Shown here piece by piece: positions 1-7,966 of a stretch of 12,645 nucleotides of DNA. Every line of letters starts with the position of its first letter. The first letter of the stretch is position 1. The notes beneath the pieces were generated by a model. It had not been told where the DNA came from and searched no databases. It saw only the letters and a program-made list of their open reading frames with translations. The position numbers were made by a program, and so were the translations under genes. The DNA comes from CAYLHQ01 sp964628935 (GTDB lineage: Bacteria; Acidobacteriota; Polarisedimenticolia; Polarisedimenticolales; DASRJG01): assembly GCA_964628935.1 (NCBI GenBank), contig CAZVOE010000088.1, positions 1-12,645 of the forward strand, given 5' to 3'.

Positions 1-7
1 TGGCCAT
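1..7 (-). CDS. Start of the next operon gene (5' end only)
   Basis: Only ATG-GCC and one more base of this gene lie inside the window, so its product cannot be read. It is reported because a near-perfect ribosome binding site (GGAGGTGA) sits 7 nt before the ATG, inside the last codons of the methyltransferase, and the ATG is 2 nt after that gene's TAG. This is the spacing of a translationally coupled operon member. Methyltransferases of this type are often followed by a DEAD/DEAH or type III res-like helicase-nuclease. That identity is an expectation from family context, not something visible here. Confidence 0.55.
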
Positions 8-9
8 GG

Positions 10-1866
10 CTACTTCACCTCCACGTCGAAGGCCTGCGAGGTGTCGTTGCCGAAGATGTCGATCACCTTGACGAGGATGCGGTACCGGCCCGCTTTCTCG
101 TAGGCGTGCGCGTCGGAGTTGAGCGGGAGCTTGCGCTCCTTGCGCGTGCGGTAGGCCACCCAGCCCTGCATGAAGGTGTCGTTCTGGAAGTCCCAGTCCA
201 CCGCCCAGTAGTCGATGTAGTCCGACCACTTCTTGACCTTCGAGCGCACGTCCTCGGGAATCAGCTCCGTGTTGGGAATCACGAAGTCCTTGAGCGCGAC
301 CTGCGCAGTGAGTTTCTTGGGATGCTTGATCTCGGCCTCGAGGTAGGCCAACTCGAAGAAGCGCACATCGCCCTTGGCGGCGGCCTGCTGTTCCATCACC
401 TCGCGCGGGATCTGCAGGAGCAGGAGCTTCACGCCCTTCTTCTTCGCGGCCTCGACCATCAGGTCGTAGAGGCCCATCTCCCACTCCCAGCCGAGCACGT
501 GCAGCTCGCCCTGCTTGAGCTTGGCGCACTCGTCCACCGCCGCGTCGATTTCGGCGATCGTCACAGGCGCGTCCACCGCGCCGATGTGAACCATGGCCTT
601 GCCCTTCTTGCCGTGCAGGTGCGCCATCCCGGCCACAGGCTGCGCGCCATAGAGCTTCAGGATAAAGGCGAGGTATTCGTAGAGCGCCCGCTCGGCCAGC
701 GGCTTGTCCTTCCCCGCGCCGAAGGTCACGCCCTGCCAGTACTGGCGCTCGTACTTGCCGAGGTTCAGGACCTCGAAGGGCTTGCAGTTCTCGATGCCCA
801 GCAGCCGCTTGCGGGTAACGTGGATGGCCCAGCGGCCGAGATCGCAGCCGATCCAGCGGCGGCCAAGCTTCTCGGACACGGCAAGCGTCGTACCGGAGCC
901 GCAGAAGAAGTCGGCGACCAAGTCGCCCGTGTTGGAAGATGCTCTCAGGATCCGTCCAAGAACACTCTCGTTCTTCTGAGTGGCATACCCCGTCTTCTCC
1001 TGTGAGAAGCTCTTGATCTGGATCGAATCGAGTGACTCCTCGCCCTTCAGTTCGAACTCGAATGGATTCGCGTTCCAAACGTCCTCAATGGGATAGCCCT
1101 TGCCCCCCGTCTCGGCTCCACCTCTTCTCTCATAGCCAGGGGGGTAAGGCACATACTCCTTGTTGAAGGTGAAGTCACCGGGTGTCTTGACGTAGAAGAG
1201 GATCGTGTCGTGATTCCTGATCCAGTTCTTCGCGACACTCTTGTAGCCGGAGATCCAACCTATCCGCCACACGACTTCACGCTGGAACGAATCCACGCCG
1301 AACACTTCATCCATCAGCACTTTCACGTAGTGCCCGACGGTGGCATCGAGATGGACGTAGATCGAACCCCTAGGGCTCAACAGGTCGCGCATCAGACTTA
1401 GACGTGTGCGCACCATCTCTAGGTAGCTGCTGATGCCGCTCCCCCAAGTGTCGCGGTAGGCCTTCTCTTCAAGAGCCGACTGTTCCTTCGTGATCTCCTC
1501 ACCGGATTCACCGACCTCTGTCTTGAACGCGAAGTCCGCCCCCGTCGCAAACGGCGGATCGATGTAGATGAGGTCGATCTTCCCCGCAAACTTCTCCAGG
1601 AGCGATCCCATCACCAGCAGGTTGTCGCCCCAGATGAGCTTGTTGCGCCAGCCTGCCTCGAAGGTGTCCCCTTCCTTGCCCTCGTAGACGTCGAAGAGCG
1701 TGCCTTGCACGCCGCCCTTCTTCGCCTCGCGCGTGGCACGGCTCTCGTTGACGGTCTCGATGACCTGGAAGGGCAGGCTGACGCGCGGCACCTCCTTGAG
1801 CGAGCCGTCCTCGTTGTACTTGCCGGGCCAGACCAGCTCGGTCTTGGTGATCTCGATCTTTGCCAT
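10..1866 (-). CDS. Beta-class site-specific DNA methyltransferase (type III Mod-like, adenine-type)
   Basis: A 618-residue protein expected to transfer a methyl group from S-adenosylmethionine to an amino group of a base, most likely adenine N6. Motif IV (IDPPF, residues 102-106) comes before the SAM-binding motif I (DFFCGSGTT, about 319-327), which is the beta-class order. The intervening 200 residues should hold the target recognition domain. A C-terminal part of about 250 residues has no motif I recognise and ends in a beta-rich stretch. The start is the ATG at 1866, preceded by a GGGG-containing purine stretch. The frame stays open further upstream, but that extension would overlap the preceding gene and is low-complexity. 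It is the fourth readable gene of the operon, 14 nt after the ATPase gene. It probably protects host DNA. Codon use in the middle (about 930..1530) is less GC-rich than at the ends, suggesting exchange of the recognition domain. The base modified and the recognition site are unknown. Confidence 0.93.
   Translation of the reverse strand: MAKIEITKTELVWPGKYNEDGSLKEVPRVSLPFQVIETVNESRATREAKKGGVQGTLFDVYEGKEGDTFEAGWRNKLIWGDNLLVMGSLLEKFAGKIDLIYIDPPFATGADFAFKTEVGESGEEITKEQSALEEKAYRDTWGSGISSYLEMVRTRLSLMRDLLSPRGSIYVHLDATVGHYVKVLMDEVFGVDSFQREVVWRIGWISGYKSVAKNWIRNHDTILFYVKTPGDFTFNKEYVPYPPGYERRGGAETGGKGYPIEDVWNANPFEFELKGEESLDSIQIKSFSQEKTGYATQKNESVLGRILRASSNTGDLVADFFCGSGTTLAVSEKLGRRWIGCDLGRWAIHVTRKRLLGIENCKPFEVLNLGKYERQYWQGVTFGAGKDKPLAERALYEYLAFILKLYGAQPVAGMAHLHGKKGKAMVHIGAVDAPVTIAEIDAAVDECAKLKQGELHVLGWEWEMGLYDLMVEAAKKKGVKLLLLQIPREVMEQQAAAKGDVRFFELAYLEAEIKHPKKLTAQVALKDFVIPNTELIPEDVRSKVKKWSDYIDYWAVDWDFQNDTFMQGWVAYRTRKERKLPLNSDAHAYEKAGRYRILVKVIDIFGNDTSQAFDVEVK
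15..22 (-). promoter_or_regulatory. Strong Shine-Dalgarno for the gene at the left edge
   Basis: On the minus strand these bases read GGAGGTGA, 7 nt before the ATG at 7..5. They lie within the 3' end of the methyltransferase coding sequence and are the best ribosome binding site in the operon. They support a real further gene running off the window. Confidence 0.6.
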
Positions 1867-1880
1867 TCTCGTTACCCCTG

Positions 1881-4800
1881 TTATTTCTCTAATTCCAAAT
1901 CCACCTCGGCTATCTCGAGCCAGCCGCGGTCGAAGGTGAAGGTGCGGGCCTTGCCGGCCGGGTCCTGGATACGGACGATCCGTGCCGTGTCGGTTCCGGC
2001 GTATTCGACGACATAAAGCCAATAGGCTTCGCCATGCTCGCGAGCACAGTCGAATTGAGCTCGCGATAGACCGACCGGGCGATCTACCAAGCCTCCAGTC
2101 ATTGCTTTGACCTCACACCAGCGTGTTGCATGTTCTGGGTCACTGCCCTTGTACAAATCAAAGCCCCGGTTGTTCATGGCTGTGCGTTTCCATTGCGGCT
2201 CTCTACGTAGAATCAGCGCGATCGCTCTCTGTTCAAGCGCCATCCGGGCCTGGTGGTCCAGGTCGTCGGGATCAGGTTCTTCATCCCCGAGGTGAACTGC
2301 AACGTAGGAAATGAAGGGTCCTCCATGGCTACCCCCAGGCGTGCGCTTGGCGGCTTGCCAACCACGTCCCTCGGAGGCCCCACTGCCGTGCACACTTCGC
2401 CCAATCCCGCGCCCACTGCCCGAACCTGTGCCAGTGCCGCGGCCGTCGCCCCGCTTCCCGCCACCTGACGTCACGAGGTCCTGGCCGCCGGGCTCCGGCA
2501 CCGGGGGCGTGGGCTGGGGCGTGTCACCGAGCAGTTTCTGCAGCGCGTCCTGGACGGAGCCTGCCGGTTCATTGCTGCTCGTGTCGGTATCTTCCTCCAC
2601 CCCAAGTCGCGCGCGTAGCTCGGCTTCGCTGGTCACGCCCAGTTTCTTGAGCAGATCCAACACGCCGGGCTCGATGCCGGCCTCCCTCGCAAGCTGTTCG
2701 AGGATGGGCGGCTTGAAGCGGATCTTGGATTGGAGAAACGGGTTGGCCTGCCAGCCGAGGGAGTCGAACAAGACCGACTCGGGCCTATGGAGACGCCCAT
2801 CCTCATCGGGAACCCACTCGGTTTTGTTCAACATTCGAACGAAGGCGGCGTCGAAGGTCGCGCGATAGCGGCCGTGGTGAGTCCAGGTGTACTCACCAGT
2901 GAAAAGACTTTTGCCGCGCCGCTCTTCAAGGTGCGCAAGCTCTTCCCATAACAGGCGGGCCTTGGCACGGAGCTCGTCGGCTGCAAGCCTCGGAAGCGCG
3001 TCGAGCAGGGCCTCGAGCCCCAGAAGGTTCCAGTCCTCGATACGGTCGTTCAGCCCCGAGGTTTCCGCATGGCCCGCCTGCTTTCGAAGCTTCGCGCGGT
3101 CCTCATCCGACAGCGTGCTGTTCGGCACGGGACGCAGGTACCGCACGGCACCGCAGGCTTCGAGCAACTCGCGAATGTCTCCGCTCCTGAGGCAGGAGTG
3201 CGAATCGTCGACGAGCATGACTCCGGCCACTCCCGCGAACAATTCCTTGAGCCGTTCCGTCGCGAGATAGACGTCGCCCGGTTTGGACATATGCCGGCCT
3301 TCATCTCCAGCATCGACGGATTTCACGAAGCGGGCTTCCTTGAGAGCCGTAATGAGCTTGTCCCGCTGACCCCGGTGCTCCGTGCCGAAGGCGTTAAGTA
3401 TTCGCGTGATGTCGGCCTCGTACTCCACACCATCGGCCTCGACCGTGTCCCCCGTGTATTTGGGGATGACGTTGCGCACGACGTCGTCAACTGCATCGGG
3501 TTCAGTCAGTCCCAGTGCCCTGAGAAACGCGAGAGCCTTGTCGGTGCTGCAGACCGATCTTGGGACAGTTGGGAAATCGGTCCTGAGGCCACTCGGCAGA
3601 AATGCCTGCGGTTGCCCGTTCGACTGCGCCACCACGTGCACTCCGCCCTCAACCCGGACGAACGGGATGTTGCTGACGCGGTCTTTTCGGATGAGGGCCG
3701 GCTGGCCACCAAGGAACTCGTAGAGCTTGAGAATCCACTCGTCGGGCTGGGCCTCCAGAAACCGCTTGGTGAGCCGCGGGAGGATAAGTTCAGGCGTCAA
3801 CTCGCCGACCTTTAACTCGTACAGGAGGTAGTTGCGTAGCGTCGCTGCCGTGTCGCGGGTGATGTCACCGCTTAGCCAGTGAACCTCGTCAGGCGAATCG
3901 AGAAGCGCTGCCAGCTGCTTCGAATCAAAAAGCTCCCGCAGCTCTTGTGTTCGAGCAAGTCGCGCATTCTTGGCAGCGGTCCAGCCTCTTGTGGAGCGGG
4001 GCAGCAGTGGCTTCGAAATCATGGCGTTTCGCACCGCTTCGAAGAGCGGTGCAAACATGCTGCCTTCAGGGTACTTGGCCCGCTCGATGGGCAGGCACTG
4101 CAGCGCCGCGACATCGAGAAGATTCATGGCCTTGAGCTGCTCCAGGGCATCGAGGAGCAGCGCGGCGGTCTCCTCAACCAGCTTGACATTCCAGGGGTCC
4201 CCTGGCGGCACGTTGTCGCGGCTGGGCGTCGTGCGGTAGGGTCCCTGCACGAGAAACCCAAGGTGCGTTGTCACTACCGTGGGGAAGAACGCATAGAGCG
4301 GCGAATGGTCAACAGGCTGGACGCTCGACTTTTTCGTCTCCTTGTCATTTTCGAGAAGAAAAGCGATCTCGATGAACCCGGCCACAGCCCCTGCTTCCGT
4401 CTTGGCCTCCCTAGAGAAGATCAGCCAGGTTTCTTCGGCCGGGGGTTCTCCCCCCCGCGCTCCGATAAGCGTCACGCGGCGACTGCCCTCACGCACATCT
4501 TCAGACTGCTTGCGATACAGCCCGTTTGCTCCTCCGCTGACTGACCACGCGATCTCCTCGATCTGACGCAGAAAGAGCAACGTCCGCGCTCCAAGCTTGC
4601 TTAAGGCGTCTGCAATCAGTGGGAAGACATCTGCGTCCTGACTTCGTAAAGGAAGCACGAACACCGTCTGTTCGGCCGCGCGGCTAACGGGCGGCACCGC
4701 GACCGGGAACACGAAGTTCTCGATGGCGAAATCCTCGTCACCGGAGTGCACCTCGGGCCGGTCCGTGATCGCATAGACCGACTTGAAGCCGATCCCGAAG

Positions 4801-5105
4801 CGGCCGATATCGGTCAGGTCCTTGGTGGTCTCGCCGACGCCGCACACGCCCTTCACGTCTGCAAACGTGAACGGATTGCCGTATTGGATGACTCTCAGAT
4901 TGCTCTGAGTCAGCTCGAACCGAACCTCACGCGAGCCATTCCAACCGCTGCGCCGCTTCAGGGCGTCCTCGGCGTTTTGAAGGAGCTCGAAGACAAAGTG
5001 TGCGCTGCTGTCGTAGCGGTTGACGAGAACACCACGGCCCCAGCGGCCTACATTGCCGTACTCCGCCTTGTTCGCCTCGCGAATAGCTGCGTAGTCCGAA
5101 GCCAT
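1881..5105 (-). CDS. Sacsin-like GHKL ATPase with C-terminal DUF3883 (nuclease-like) domain
   Basis: A 1074-residue protein. Its N-terminus is an Hsp90/sacsin-type Bergerat ATP-binding domain: the N-box FELLQNAEDA (39-48, with E40 and N44) and a glycine loop GRFGIGFKSVYAI (101-113). The second motif reads QYGNPF at 74-79, where I would expect an Asp or Asn before the glycine, so ATP binding may be atypical. About 700 residues with no recognised motif follow, then a Gly/Ser/Pro-rich linker (about 855-931). The C-terminus (about 955-1060) matches DUF3883/NO VEIN-type domains, with NNRGFD at 978-983 and EVK at 998-1000. That D...E-x-K spacing is typical of restriction-endonuclease-like folds. 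ATG start, with GGGAGG 10 nt upstream; the A of the ATG is also the last base of the helicase gene's TGA. It is likely the sensor or effector of the module, as proteins of this architecture occur next to methylases and helicases. The substrate is unknown. Confidence 0.88.
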   Translation of the reverse strand: MASDYAAIREANKAEYGNVGRWGRGVLVNRYDSSAHFVFELLQNAEDALKRRSGWNGSREVRFELTQSNLRVIQYGNPFTFADVKGVCGVGETTKDLTDIGRFGIGFKSVYAITDRPEVHSGDEDFAIENFVFPVAVPPVSRAAEQTVFVLPLRSQDADVFPLIADALSKLGARTLLFLRQIEEIAWSVSGGANGLYRKQSEDVREGSRRVTLIGARGGEPPAEETWLIFSREAKTEAGAVAGFIEIAFLLENDKETKKSSVQPVDHSPLYAFFPTVVTTHLGFLVQGPYRTTPSRDNVPPGDPWNVKLVEETAALLLDALEQLKAMNLLDVAALQCLPIERAKYPEGSMFAPLFEAVRNAMISKPLLPRSTRGWTAAKNARLARTQELRELFDSKQLAALLDSPDEVHWLSGDITRDTAATLRNYLLYELKVGELTPELILPRLTKRFLEAQPDEWILKLYEFLGGQPALIRKDRVSNIPFVRVEGGVHVVAQSNGQPQAFLPSGLRTDFPTVPRSVCSTDKALAFLRALGLTEPDAVDDVVRNVIPKYTGDTVEADGVEYEADITRILNAFGTEHRGQRDKLITALKEARFVKSVDAGDEGRHMSKPGDVYLATERLKELFAGVAGVMLVDDSHSCLRSGDIRELLEACGAVRYLRPVPNSTLSDEDRAKLRKQAGHAETSGLNDRIEDWNLLGLEALLDALPRLAADELRAKARLLWEELAHLEERRGKSLFTGEYTWTHHGRYRATFDAAFVRMLNKTEWVPDEDGRLHRPESVLFDSLGWQANPFLQSKIRFKPPILEQLAREAGIEPGVLDLLKKLGVTSEAELRARLGVEEDTDTSSNEPAGSVQDALQKLLGDTPQPTPPVPEPGGQDLVTSGGGKRGDGRGTGTGSGSGRGIGRSVHGSGASEGRGWQAAKRTPGGSHGGPFISYVAVHLGDEEPDPDDLDHQARMALEQRAIALILRREPQWKRTAMNNRGFDLYKGSDPEHATRWCEVKAMTGGLVDRPVGLSRAQFDCAREHGEAYWLYVVEYAGTDTARIVRIQDPAGKARTFTFDRGWLEIAEVDLELEK

Positions 5106-7966
5106 CAGCCGCGCGCCTCCCGGGAGATGATTCCTTCAGCGTGGCAGAGCATCCGCAGGTCGCACTCCTTGCAGATTGCCGCCTCGGGCGGGGTAGTGAC
5201 CATGAATTCGCGCGCCTGGATGCGGCGCACCGTCTCGTCGAAGTGGCGGCCCGCCTCCTCCACGCACCGCGGGTCGTACGGTAGAACCATCAGCGCATCT
5301 TCCTTGCGCGCCTCCGAGGTCCAGTAGAGCAGCAGCCGGTCTACATGCCGGCCATGGCGGCGCTCTAGGATGTGCGCATAGGTGCAGAGCTGGCGCTCAT
5401 ACGCGGCGATCAGCTCAGGGCTGTCCTTCGGGCGTGGCGAGGTTTTGAAGTCCAGCAGCTCCAGCTTGCCGTCGCCACCGAGCAGCAGGTCCACCTTGCC
5501 GGCAAGGATGTAGCCGTCCTTCTCGAGCGAGACGTCCACCTCGGTCTGGATCACCCGGCGCATCTCATCCCTGTTCTGCCGGACGTAGTTGAGCACCTGC
5601 ACGAGGGCCGCCTCGCGGGCCCGGTCGCCGATCGGGCGCACGTCGCTCAAGCACAGGAAGCGGAAGGTGCGGTCGAAGAGCTCGCGGATGCGCCGCTCGT
5701 CAAGCGTATCGAGCTTTCCATCGAGGGCAATGCGGTGGATTTCCTCGATGGTCTGGTGCACGAGCAGGCCGAAGAAGATCACCGCCGAGCGGGAGGGCGT
5801 GAAGTCGTACTCGCGGAAGAACTGGTATTGGCGCGGGCAGGTCTCGTAGATTTTTAGGTCGCCGGTGAAGCTGTAGGTCTTCTTGACCGGCATGCGCTCG
5901 TGGAGCTCGAAGCGCTGCGCCGCGAGCAGGTCTTTCTGGACATAGGGCCACTGCGGGAGTCCGTGCCAGATGGGCGCGAAGTGATCCCTGGGCTGCTCGT
6001 GCGCGGTGAGCACTAGCAGCTTTTGCGGCCGCGAGAAGGCCACGTAGTGCAGGCGCATCCGGTCGAACAGCGTGATGCGGTTCTCGGGCTCGAAGGGAGG
6101 CCTGTGATAGAAGGGCCCGAGGTCGCGGTCGATCTGCTTGGGGCTCGACAGCTGATTCGAGAGGGAGCCGACCACCACCACCGGAAACTCGAGCCCCTTG
6201 GCCTGGTGAATCGTCATCACCTGCACGTGGCCCTTGGGGAAGGGCTGGTCCGGGTCTTCGTACTCGTTGATCCCGCCGTCGTAGAGCAGCCGCAGGAAGC
6301 TGTTGAAGAAGTGGAAACGTAGGAACTCGCGGTTCCGGTGCGTGACAACGGTGTAGTGGTAGTAGGTCTGGAAGACGTTCAGGAGTTGGGAAAACAGCGC
6401 GAGGTTGTGCGCGGTGTTGTCATTGCGGACCGCGGTCCTGAACGGCTCGAGCGCAAGCAGGTGGTAAAAGTAGTCGGCGGGCCGTAGGTCGAGCCCTTCG
6501 CCCTCCTGTAGGCCAGCGATCTCGCCGGTCCACCGTTGCAGAACCTCTGCGAGCGGGTGCGGAGAGCAGAAGCGGCGGGCGAGGTGGACGATGGCGTCGT
6601 CCACGTAAGCGGCAAGTCCCGCCACAGCGCCGCGAGCCTCCCCGCGTCCATTGCCGTGCCAGCCGAACAGAACCGCGAAGCAGGCGACCAGATCGCGGAC
6701 CTCCGGGATCTCGAAGTACGCGCGGGCGCGCGGGCAGAAGGCCGGGATGCCCTTGGTTTCCAGCGCGGCCAGGTAGGGACCGCTGTGCTCCTCCCGCACG
6801 CTGTGCAGGAGCAGAGCCACCTGCCCGTAATCCGCGATGACCTCCTTCTTCCGAAGGAATTCGACGAGGTCGGCAAGACGGGCGGCCTCGTCGCGCCGGT
6901 CCTTGCCCCAGATGGCAATGACGGACGGGTAGTCCTGGTGGGTTCCCGCCGCATCAGCCTTGATGGTCTTGCTGTGCCGGAAGGGCGCGCCATGCGGGTT
7001 CGACCAGTCGGCGGAGGCCATCCAGCGGTCGTAGCGCTCAACGATCGCGCGGTGGGAGCGATAGTTGGTCGTCAGCTTGACGATGGCGCAGCCCGGCACG
7101 CGCTGCGGGAACTCGAGGATGTTCCGTACCGTGGCGCCGCGAAAGCGATAGAGGCTCTGGTCCTCGTCCCCAACCACGCAAAGATTGCGGCTCCGCTCCG
7201 TGAGCTTGATGAGGAGCTGCTCCTGGATGTAGTTCGTGTCCTGGTACTCGTCCACGAGGACGTAACGCAGGTCGCGGGTCACGGCGTTCGCCGTGCCGCG
7301 GTCGCGGAGGAGGTCGAACACGAACCGTTGGAGATGGGCGAAGTCTGTGCGGTTGGCGTCGAGCAGGGCCCTCTCATAGCGCTGATACGCGCTGCCGATC
7401 GCCGCAAGGAATGGATCGCCGGAAGTGGTGAGGCGCCCGGGATCGACGAGCTCCTCCGTGATCTTGTCGAAGTAGCCCCGCGCTCCCTCGATCGCCGTCC
7501 AGCGAGTCTTCCACTTGCCGAGAAAGAGCTCGTTCTCTGGCGGCCCGACGATCTCGTCGAAGTGCTCGAAGATAAAGAGGAGCTGTGTCAGTTCGTCGAG
7601 CGTGTCGAAACCGTGGCCGAGTTCCGTCCGGTGACGGTGCCGCGTGAGCACGCGGTTGCAGAAGCTGTGGATCGTGCAGACCGAAAGCTCCGAGAGGTCG
7701 TCCGTATAGCCGACCCTGCGCGCCGCGGCGGCCATGCGGTCGCGCATCTCGAAGGCGGCCTTCTCCGTGAAGGTGCAGAGCACGATCTGCCTGGGTTGCG
7801 CCTTGTCCAGCAATAGAAGATTGAGCGCGCGCAGCACGATGCTGTACGTCTTGCCGGAACCGGGGCCAGCGACCACGAGGAGAGGTCCGTCAATGTGCCC
7901 GACAATCGCTCGCTGCTCCTCGTTGAGCTTCGGATAGTGGCGCTCGATAGCGGGCGCGATGCTCAC
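5105..7966 (-). CDS. UvrD/Rep-family (SF1A) helicase fused to RecB-like PD-(D/E)XK iron-sulfur nuclease
   Basis: A 953-residue ATP-driven 3'-5' DNA helicase with a nuclease tail. Helicase motifs run in order: Q-motif LNEEQRAIV (14-22), Walker A GPGSGKT (34-40), TFTEKAAFEMRDR (65-77), Walker B VDEYQDT (238-244), VGDEDQSLYRFRGA (265-278), TTNYRSH (299-305), then TIHQAKGLEFP and YVAFSRPQKLL. The C-terminus carries RecB-family nuclease signatures: H737, D826, D839-F-K841 and QLCTYA (859-864). Four cysteines (C710, and C932, C935, C941 in CKECDLRMLC) match the [4Fe-4S] staple of AddB and Cas4-type nucleases. All key residues are present, so the protein looks active. The start is GTG, overlapping the radC TGA as GTGA, so translation is coupled. 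Unlike AddAB, no partner helicase subunit is visible, so this is more likely an island effector than the housekeeping recombination enzyme. Confidence 0.95.
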   Translation of the reverse strand: MSIAPAIERHYPKLNEEQRAIVGHIDGPLLVVAGPGSGKTYSIVLRALNLLLLDKAQPRQIVLCTFTEKAAFEMRDRMAAAARRVGYTDDLSELSVCTIHSFCNRVLTRHRHRTELGHGFDTLDELTQLLFIFEHFDEIVGPPENELFLGKWKTRWTAIEGARGYFDKITEELVDPGRLTTSGDPFLAAIGSAYQRYERALLDANRTDFAHLQRFVFDLLRDRGTANAVTRDLRYVLVDEYQDTNYIQEQLLIKLTERSRNLCVVGDEDQSLYRFRGATVRNILEFPQRVPGCAIVKLTTNYRSHRAIVERYDRWMASADWSNPHGAPFRHSKTIKADAAGTHQDYPSVIAIWGKDRRDEAARLADLVEFLRKKEVIADYGQVALLLHSVREEHSGPYLAALETKGIPAFCPRARAYFEIPEVRDLVACFAVLFGWHGNGRGEARGAVAGLAAYVDDAIVHLARRFCSPHPLAEVLQRWTGEIAGLQEGEGLDLRPADYFYHLLALEPFRTAVRNDNTAHNLALFSQLLNVFQTYYHYTVVTHRNREFLRFHFFNSFLRLLYDGGINEYEDPDQPFPKGHVQVMTIHQAKGLEFPVVVVGSLSNQLSSPKQIDRDLGPFYHRPPFEPENRITLFDRMRLHYVAFSRPQKLLVLTAHEQPRDHFAPIWHGLPQWPYVQKDLLAAQRFELHERMPVKKTYSFTGDLKIYETCPRQYQFFREYDFTPSRSAVIFFGLLVHQTIEEIHRIALDGKLDTLDERRIRELFDRTFRFLCLSDVRPIGDRAREAALVQVLNYVRQNRDEMRRVIQTEVDVSLEKDGYILAGKVDLLLGGDGKLELLDFKTSPRPKDSPELIAAYERQLCTYAHILERRHGRHVDRLLLYWTSEARKEDALMVLPYDPRCVEEAGRHFDETVRRIQAREFMVTTPPEAAICKECDLRMLCHAEGIISREARG

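Noticed and set aside
1867..2022. Upstream extension of the methylase frame by 52 residues
   Set aside because: It overlaps the ATPase gene's DUF3883 end, is Arg/Gly/Pro-rich, and the ATG at 1866 gives the conserved MAKIEITKTELVWPGKY start of the family.
2290..2545. Gly/Ser/Pro-rich low-complexity stretch as a tandem DNA repeat or foreign insertion
   Set aside because: The bases show no fixed repeat unit. It reads in frame as a flexible linker between the ATPase body and the C-terminal domain.
6536..7816. A 426-codon plus-strand frame opposite the helicase gene
   Set aside because: It is the antisense mirror of a gene with every helicase motif intact and shows no domain of its own.
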